64,000 bases of DNA from an uncultured Ruminococcus sp. (GTDB taxonomy: Bacteria > Bacillota > Clostridia > Oscillospirales > Ruminococcaceae). The DNA lies in contig CAKSAK010000001.1 in assembly GCA_934435205.1 (NCBI GenBank), forward strand, positions 372,001 through 436,000, read 5' to 3'. The translations under genes were made by a program, and so were the position numbers. Below, piece after piece: positions 59,335-64,000 of this stretch. The notes beneath the pieces are model-generated. The model was not told where the DNA came from, made no database searches, and was given only the letters and a program-made list of their open reading frames with translations. The stretch's first letter is position 1. Each line of letters starts with the position of its first letter.

Positions 59335-61041
59335 TTATTTTTTCTTCTTAGCCATTACCACAGCCGCACCGCTCAGAAGTGCAAGAGCGAACGCTCCGCC
59401 TGCAACGCCGGTTGACGGGTTTGTATTTGAAGCGTTTGAAGCCGCCTTTGAGCTGCTGTCGGCTGATGAGCTGTCAGAAGCGGAACTGTCTGTCTGTGAA
59501 GAAGCAGGTGTTTTCTTTACAAGGTTTGCCACAGCGTCATTTATAGCCTTTGCCATAGCGTCCACATCTGCCTGCTCTGTGATGTTCTTTGTTCTGTCGA
59601 TAGCGGCAAGAGCCTTTTCGACTTCTGAGAAGTCCTCATAATCGTCCTTGTTGAGAGCCTTTGCGGCTTTCTCTGCCTTGTCTACTTCTGTGTAGTCAGC
59701 GGACTTATATGCAAGTTCAAAAGTCTGTGTATGTGTTGTGATATCTGCTGAAATAGTTATTTTCCTGCTGAGAGGCTCGCAATCGTCAGCAGTTACCTCT
59801 ACTGTGTAAGTACCTGCTGTAAGCATTGCAGTGTTGCCTGTTATCTCTTTTCCGTCTACCTTTATTACAACATTTTTCAGGTCAGCGGGTGTTACTTCAA
59901 AATCAACTGCATACTCCTTAGTTGGCAGGACAGGCGTTTTTCCCTCGACATACTGATACTTTGCACCGTTGGCTGTCAGCTCGTCATAAAATTCTTTTGT
60001 TGTCATATAGTCATACGCTTTAGCCTTGCCTGCTTCTTTATTTGAACCGCAAGCTTCAACATCTTCTGTTTCTGTGAAATAGTTGTTTTTAAAGTCAGGT
60101 GTAGACGAGGAATCTTTTCCCACTATTCCACCGAAACGTGTATATGGCTTTCTGGCTGAATACTGTGAAAGGTCAATTTCTCCTGCAAAATAGCAATCAC
60201 TTACAGAACCGCCATTTATTGAACCAACGATACCGCCTACGTCTGTGGTTCCGTTGCCAAGCGGAGTGAGTTTTCCTGTTACATAACTGTTTATGACCTT
60301 AGCATTGTCAATCAAACGTCCTGCGATACCGCCAGCATTAGCGGCAGCATATACCATATCGCCTGCGTTTGAGCAATAACGGACTTCTGTTCCATTTTGT
60401 GCATATCCAACTATACCGCCCACATAAAGGCTGCTGCTGTCGCCTGAAATAATTATGTCCGCTGTGTTCTCACAATACTCAAAAGTTGTGCCGTCTGCCT
60501 GACCTACCATGCCCATGAAGCCATAAACATATTTGCCGTTATTGTTGAACGATACGTTTGACACACAATCAGAAATATTACAATCACCTGCAAATCCTGC
60601 AATAGTGCCATAAAAAGTATAGTCGTTATCAGCATTTGTCACATTAAGATTTCCCTCTATAGTCAGACCTGATACCTCTGCCCCTTCAATATCACCAAAG
60701 AAACCGACCAACATGTCTTTGCCATAGATAGGTGTAAAGTCAATATTTGATATCGTATGACCGTTTCCGTAAAATTTACCGCTGAAAAAATGTTCAAGCT
60801 CGCCTTTTGCATTGAAAACACTTCCTATAGGCGTCCATACAACGCCCGTCAAGTCAAGGTCATTTTCAAGAACAACAACTGCGTCCTTATTCTTGTCATA
60901 ATCTCCGTTGTTTACCGCTTTTGAAAACGCCAACAGGTCGTCAACAGTTTTTATCACCGTCTTATTGTCGTCTGCAAATGCCGTTGTCGGCACAAACAAA
61001 AGACAACCCGTCACCAAAAGGCTTACAATTTTCTTTTTCAT
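59335..61041 (-). CDS. Cell-wall-anchored surface protein C (GLUG-like, PEGA-like, FIVAR-like, NPSTG anchor)
   Basis: 568 residues with GGAGG before the ATG. A signal peptide ends at TTAFADDNK. Residues 35-350 are GLUG-like repeats (GGIVGYAQNGTEVRYCSNAG, GGIVGSINGGSVSDCYFAG). A beta domain (about 385-450, VVIKVDGKEITGNTAMLTAG) resembles PEGA. Then one FIVAR-like repeat and the Ser/Asp linker with NPSTG anchor. It is the cluster gene nearest the two-component system, from which it is divergently transcribed. Confidence 0.85.
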   Translation of the reverse strand: MKKKIVSLLVTGCLLFVPTTAFADDNKTVIKTVDDLLAFSKAVNNGDYDKNKDAVVVLENDLDLTGVVWTPIGSVFNAKGELEHFFSGKFYGNGHTISNIDFTPIYGKDMLVGFFGDIEGAEVSGLTIEGNLNVTNADNDYTFYGTIAGFAGDCNISDCVSNVSFNNNGKYVYGFMGMVGQADGTTFEYCENTADIIISGDSSSLYVGGIVGYAQNGTEVRYCSNAGDMVYAAANAGGIAGRLIDNAKVINSYVTGKLTPLGNGTTDVGGIVGSINGGSVSDCYFAGEIDLSQYSARKPYTRFGGIVGKDSSSTPDFKNNYFTETEDVEACGSNKEAGKAKAYDYMTTKEFYDELTANGAKYQYVEGKTPVLPTKEYAVDFEVTPADLKNVVIKVDGKEITGNTAMLTAGTYTVEVTADDCEPLSRKITISADITTHTQTFELAYKSADYTEVDKAEKAAKALNKDDYEDFSEVEKALAAIDRTKNITEQADVDAMAKAINDAVANLVKKTPASSQTDSSASDSSSADSSSKAASNASNTNPSTGVAGGAFALALLSGAAVVMAKKKK

Positions 61042-61110
61042 TCTAATTCCTCCATTACATTTTTCTGGGTTGATATTTCTTTTTTACTCAGAACAAAATT
61101 TTTCACGATT

Positions 61111-61139
61111 ATTTTAACACAGACTACACACTTTGTCAA
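61111..61139 (-). promoter_or_regulatory. Promoter of surface protein C
   Basis: TTGACA (61139-61134) and TAAAAT (61116-61111), 17-base spacer, minus strand. Confidence 0.78.
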
Positions 61140-61149
61140 TAAAATTAGC

Positions 61150-61178
61150 ACAAGCGGTCAAAAATCTGCACAAGTGGT
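61150..61178 (-). promoter_or_regulatory. LytTR-type direct-repeat operator, copy 3 (in divergent promoter region)
   Basis: ACAAGCGGT (61150-61158) and ACAAGTGGT (61170-61178), period 20 bp, 10 bases from the -35 of gene C and 22 bases from the -35 of the two-component promoter on the other strand. It could control both. Confidence 0.72.
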
Positions 61179-61199
61179 AACAAAACCAATGAATAATGC

Positions 61200-61228
61200 T
61201 TGAATTTTGCTTTGATGTGTGTTATTAT
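61200..61228 (+). promoter_or_regulatory. Promoter of the two-component genes
   Basis: TTGAAT (61200-61205) and TATTAT (61223-61228), 17-base spacer, about 40 bases before the response regulator start. Confidence 0.65.
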
Positions 61229-61266
61229 ATATTAAGAAATCATGTATAAGAAAGGATCTTTACAGT

Positions 61267-61980
61267 ATGAGAGTGGCATTGGTAGACGATAATAAAAACG
61301 ACCTTGCACTTCTTCATAAATATATTTCCGAACAGACCGCTCACAGCTGTCAGATAGATACGTTTTCAAGCGGAGAAAGCTTTTTGTCCTGTTGGCAGAT
61401 GGGGGGTTACGATCTGGTGGTGCTTGATATATTCATGGGGAAAATGACAGGGCTAGAGGTCGCAGAAAAGCTTCGTGAAACAGACCAAAGCGTTCATATC
61501 GCATTTGGCACTTCAAGCAACGAGTTTGCAAGCGAAAGCTACGACCTCAACGCCTGCTACTATCTTTGCAAGCCCTTTCAGGCTGACAAAGTAAAAGCCA
61601 TGCTTGACCGGATCGGTTCTGATGAAATTGATCGTATGCGTTCCGTTAAGCTTCCCGACGGTCAGAACGTGATACTCAGAAACGTTATCTACATAGACTG
61701 TGCGTCACATATCGTGACTATCCATTGCACAGACAGTGAAAGCATAGTTTCAAGAAATTCTTTTGCTGAGATCGAGAGCATTTTTTGCAGTCATTCGTAC
61801 TTTTACACATCCACCAAAGGCGTCATCGTGAATTTCTATGAGATAACCCAGCAAAAAAGCGACCTTTTCATAATGAGCGACGGCACGCATATCCCCATAA
61901 GCCGCCGAAAATCCAGAGAAACATTAGACGCCTTCGCTCAGTTTCGCTTTGGCGATCTGCGAAAAGGCGGTGAACAGTAA
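61267..61980 (+). CDS. LytTR-family response regulator (AgrA/VirR-like)
   Basis: 237 residues from MRVALVDDNK at 61267 with AAAGGA ten bases upstream. The receiver domain (1-115) has acidic residues VDDN, phospho-acceptor Asp54 in VVLDIFMGKMTG and Lys in YYLCKPFQ. The C-terminal domain (about 130-235) is LytTR: VILRNVIYIDCASHIVTIHC, SRNSFAEIESI and HIPISRRK. LytTR regulators bind pairs of 9-bp direct repeats. The kinase gene starts on the last base of its stop codon. The three direct-repeat operators nearby are the likely targets. Confidence 0.93.
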   Translation: MRVALVDDNKNDLALLHKYISEQTAHSCQIDTFSSGESFLSCWQMGGYDLVVLDIFMGKMTGLEVAEKLRETDQSVHIAFGTSSNEFASESYDLNACYYLCKPFQADKVKAMLDRIGSDEIDRMRSVKLPDGQNVILRNVIYIDCASHIVTIHCTDSESIVSRNSFAEIESIFCSHSYFYTSTKGVIVNFYEITQQKSDLFIMSDGTHIPISRRKSRETLDAFAQFRFGDLRKGGEQ

Positions 61981-63302
61981 TGCCTCCTTTATACCGCCTT
62001 GTGGAAGTGGGCATATATTCCCTTCTGAACTTTCTGCCACTTATGGTGCTTGCCCTTTATCCCTTCCGGCATAGGCTTCGCTTTTCAAAGACGGCTACCG
62101 TGGGACTTGTCGTGGCTCTTTCACTGGTGCAGATCTTCTTAGGCTGGCAGGCGGCATTTTTCAGTACAAATGCAGGTCTGTTAAGTGCAGTCAGCACACT
62201 GCTCTATGCGGCTTTTTACTTTTTCGCTGTGAAGGTCAAGGTCGGCAAAACAGGCTTCACACTGCTTCTGCTTTCAAATAACGCAAGCTTTATCGTCATT
62301 ACCTCAAAATGTCTGGAGGGTATGCTGTTCCCGTCACTTGCCTATGAGTCATACCGCTGGTCGTTTTCCCTTTGTATGCTTATGACAGAAGCCGTTGTAT
62401 GGGGACCGCTTTTTATCTACATGAAAAAGGTCTACACGCCTGCGGTGGAAAGAGAGCCGTCAGGTCTGGGGTGGCGCTATCTTTGGCTTATCCCATTTAC
62501 GTTCTATATAATATGGTATTATACTCTCTACGGCAACTCTACGAAAAGCAGCTTAGAGCTTGCTCTGGAGCCAAAGAACACCATAGCTCTTTTCTTTATA
62601 AACGCAGGAGCGTTTCTGGTGTATTACATCGTGGCACGGCTGGTCATCGAACAGCAGAAAAATCTGCGGCTTCAGGAAAATAACCACCTGCTTGAAATGC
62701 AGAACCTGCAATATGACTATTTGCAGGATAAGATAAAAGAAACAAGACGCTATAAGCATGATGTCAGACATCATATCGCTCTTATGCAGGAGCTTCTGAA
62801 AAAGGGCGAATACAATAAGCTTTCGGAATATCTCAATTCTTTCAGGGATTCTATGCCCGATATATCCGAACGCATTTACTGCAAAAACACATCTGTAAGC
62901 GCACTTCTTGCATATTTTGCTCAAATAGCGGAAAGCAGCGGCATAGAATACAAGGTGAACGCTGACATACCAGATGATATAAAAATAGACGTCACCGACC
63001 TCTCCGTACTTTTCGGAAATCTTATCGAAAACGCCATTCACGGCTGTGTGGCTGACAGTGCAAAGGATAAGAAAATAATAATCAGAGCAAAGGCTGACAG
63101 CTATTCCATTTGCTTGGCGGTGGACAACACCTTCACAGGAACTATCCTCACTGACCCAGAAGGCGGTTTCCTTTCCTCAAAACGCAAAGGCAAAGGGATC
63201 GGCACAGAGTCTGTCAAGAACATTGCCGCCAAATACAACGGCGTAGCTAAATTTGAATACGGCGACGGAATGTTTTATGCTTCCGTAATGCTGAACATAT
63301 GA
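61980..63302 (+). CDS. GHKL-type sensor histidine kinase (AgrC-like)
   Basis: 440 residues. Residues 1-215 hold six or seven membrane helices with no large outside domain, as in peptide-sensing AgrC kinases. A linker coiled coil follows, then His260 in RRYKHDVRHH, N box LFGNLIENAIHG and G box KGKGIGTESV, with the reduced ATPase of the HPK10 subfamily. TAATG overlap ties it to the response regulator. No agrB or agrD gene lies next to it. The ligand is unknown. Confidence 0.92.
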   Translation: MPPLYRLVEVGIYSLLNFLPLMVLALYPFRHRLRFSKTATVGLVVALSLVQIFLGWQAAFFSTNAGLLSAVSTLLYAAFYFFAVKVKVGKTGFTLLLLSNNASFIVITSKCLEGMLFPSLAYESYRWSFSLCMLMTEAVVWGPLFIYMKKVYTPAVEREPSGLGWRYLWLIPFTFYIIWYYTLYGNSTKSSLELALEPKNTIALFFINAGAFLVYYIVARLVIEQQKNLRLQENNHLLEMQNLQYDYLQDKIKETRRYKHDVRHHIALMQELLKKGEYNKLSEYLNSFRDSMPDISERIYCKNTSVSALLAYFAQIAESSGIEYKVNADIPDDIKIDVTDLSVLFGNLIENAIHGCVADSAKDKKIIIRAKADSYSICLAVDNTFTGTILTDPEGGFLSSKRKGKGIGTESVKNIAAKYNGVAKFEYGDGMFYASVMLNI

Positions 63303-63338
63303 AAAAGGCGGAAAGCTCGCAAAGAGCCTCCGCCTTTT
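63303..63338 (+). terminator. Terminator of the two-component operon
   Basis: GGCGGA and TCCGCC pair with a nested GCTC/GAGC stem, flanked by A and T runs; TTTTCTG follows on the plus strand. Confidence 0.85.
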
Positions 63339-63417
63339 CTGTTTTATCGTCCTCCAAGCTTTGCATTTTCAAATGCTGCCATAACAAATAATTCACATAT
63401 CATTAATAAAATGCTTC

Positions 63418-63445
63418 TTGTATCTTTTGTGCAATATGCTATAAT
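63418..63445 (+). promoter_or_regulatory. Promoter for the glycerol dehydrogenase gene
   Basis: TTGTAT (63418-63423) and TATAAT (63440-63445) with 16 bases between them; TGC just before the -10 gives an extended -10 element. Confidence 0.75.
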
Positions 63446-63455
63446 CTAGTTGAAA

Positions 63456-63475
63456 ATACGGAGAGAGTTCCGTAT
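63456..63475 (+). promoter_or_regulatory. Inverted repeat near the glycerol dehydrogenase transcription start
   Basis: ATACGGA and TCCGTAT form a perfect 7-bp inverted repeat with a six-base spacer, 10 bases downstream of the -10 box. It could be a repressor operator or a 5' stabilising stem. Confidence 0.5.
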
Positions 63476-63512
63476 AAAGTTAATAAATCAAACAAATCGG
63501 AGGTAATTCATT

Positions 63513-64000
63513 ATGATGGGAAGACTCAGAGCAATGCGTGAGCCGCTCAAATATGTTCAGGGCAGAGATGCTACACTTAAGTTTCATGAAGAAATGGGCT
63601 ATATGGGCAAAAGGTGGCTGTTTGTATGTTCAAACAGCGGCTACAAAGCCTGTCATGACAAGATAGAGAAAAGCTTTGGCGAGCTTGACGATTACAGACG
63701 TTATGAAGTATTTGGTGGAATATCAAGCAAGGGCGAGATCGCCAAAATGGAAGAGATAGTAAAGGCTGACAACATCGACACAGTAGTTGCAGTTGGCGGC
63801 GGAAGCGCAGTTGATACTGCAAAGGCTACTGCATACTATACAGGCAAGCACATTGTTATCGTGCCGACAGTTGCGGCAACAGACGCACCTTGCACAGGTC
63901 TGTCAGTAATATACAATGATGACCACAGCTTTGACAAATATCTTTTCTATCCTACCAATCCAGACGCAGTAATGGTAGACACAACAGTTATCGCAAACGC
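63513..64000 (+). CDS. gldA: Glycerol dehydrogenase (5' part)
   Basis: The gene runs off the window; 162 residues are seen. ATG at 63513 (another ATG at 63516) with GGAGG nine bases upstream. NAD-binding motif VVAVGGGSAVDTAKA and the zinc-ligand region PTVAATDAPCTGLSVIY match iron/zinc-type GldA rather than butanol dehydrogenases. It oxidises glycerol to dihydroxyacetone, or the reverse for redox balance. Confidence 0.88.
   Translation, partial: MMGRLRAMREPLKYVQGRDATLKFHEEMGYMGKRWLFVCSNSGYKACHDKIEKSFGELDDYRRYEVFGGISSKGEIAKMEEIVKADNIDTVVAVGGGSAVDTAKATAYYTGKHIVIVPTVAATDAPCTGLSVIYNDDHSFDKYLFYPTNPDAVMVDTTVIAN

Noticed and set aside
63303..63512. Search for an agrD-like peptide gene next to the kinase
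   Set aside because: Only a terminator, promoter and operator-like repeat are present; no small open frame with a ribosome site was found.

Overview
This window looks like chromosomal DNA of a low-to-mid GC Gram-positive Clostridia member, most likely Ruminococcus or a close Oscillospirales relative. The evidence is a clostridial-type gene set (ECF transporter module, ClpE-like ATPase, Gx transporter plus NusG-domain-II pair, L,D-transpeptidase), strong sigma-A promoters (TTGACA/TATAAT with 17-base spacers), AGGAGG ribosome binding sites, several TTG/GTG starts and NPxTG-type surface anchors. Assignment is by recognition only; no search was run.

Layout. 1-17 kb (mostly minus strand): two small membrane proteins, pgk, then a long housekeeping run read right to left: ruvC-ruvA-ruvB, glmM, an rRNA methyltransferase, a PfkB sugar kinase, an LEA-like protein, ecfA1-ecfA2-ecfT, truA, a membrane-anchored propeller-like protein, cvpA and clpE. 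17-28 kb: Gx transporter and NusG-II proteins, murA, a HAD phosphatase, walJ, rlmH, a foldase-like lipoprotein, a cytoplasmic binding-protein/GGDEF fusion, tRNA-Ser(GGA), an orphan amino-acid-binding lipoprotein, a CYTH protein, a MITE-like element and a TtcA-like enzyme. 29-40 kb: tRNA-Thr, a 186-bp hairpin-rich repeat array, gltB-gltD, and three cell-wall genes (M15 peptidase, L,D-transpeptidase, transglutaminase). 40-46 kb: a ferredoxin and an operon for arylpyruvate/arylacetyl-CoA interconversion (iorA-iorB-HD-paaK-ACT). 46-53 kb: galK, trmB and two unknown genes, a 98-bp tandem repeat, ilvB-ilvN-ilvC. 53-64 kb: two tRNA-Ser genes, pckA, three tandem cell-wall-anchored surface proteins, an agr-like LytTR response regulator/GHKL kinase pair, and the start of a glycerol dehydrogenase gene.

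The strongest candidate for an undescribed system is at 55.5-63.3 kb. Each of the three surface-protein genes has a pair of 9-bp direct repeats (ACAAGCGGT type, period 20 bp) exactly 10 bp upstream of its -35 box. The copy nearest the LytTR two-component genes lies in the divergent intergenic region shared with them. This predicts a dedicated AgrA/VirR-like regulon controlling cell-surface display. Other unusual signals are a gltD ribosome binding site split from its start codon by a perfect 10-bp hairpin, a terminator-like attenuator in the gltB leader, and several unexplained intergenic repeat families.
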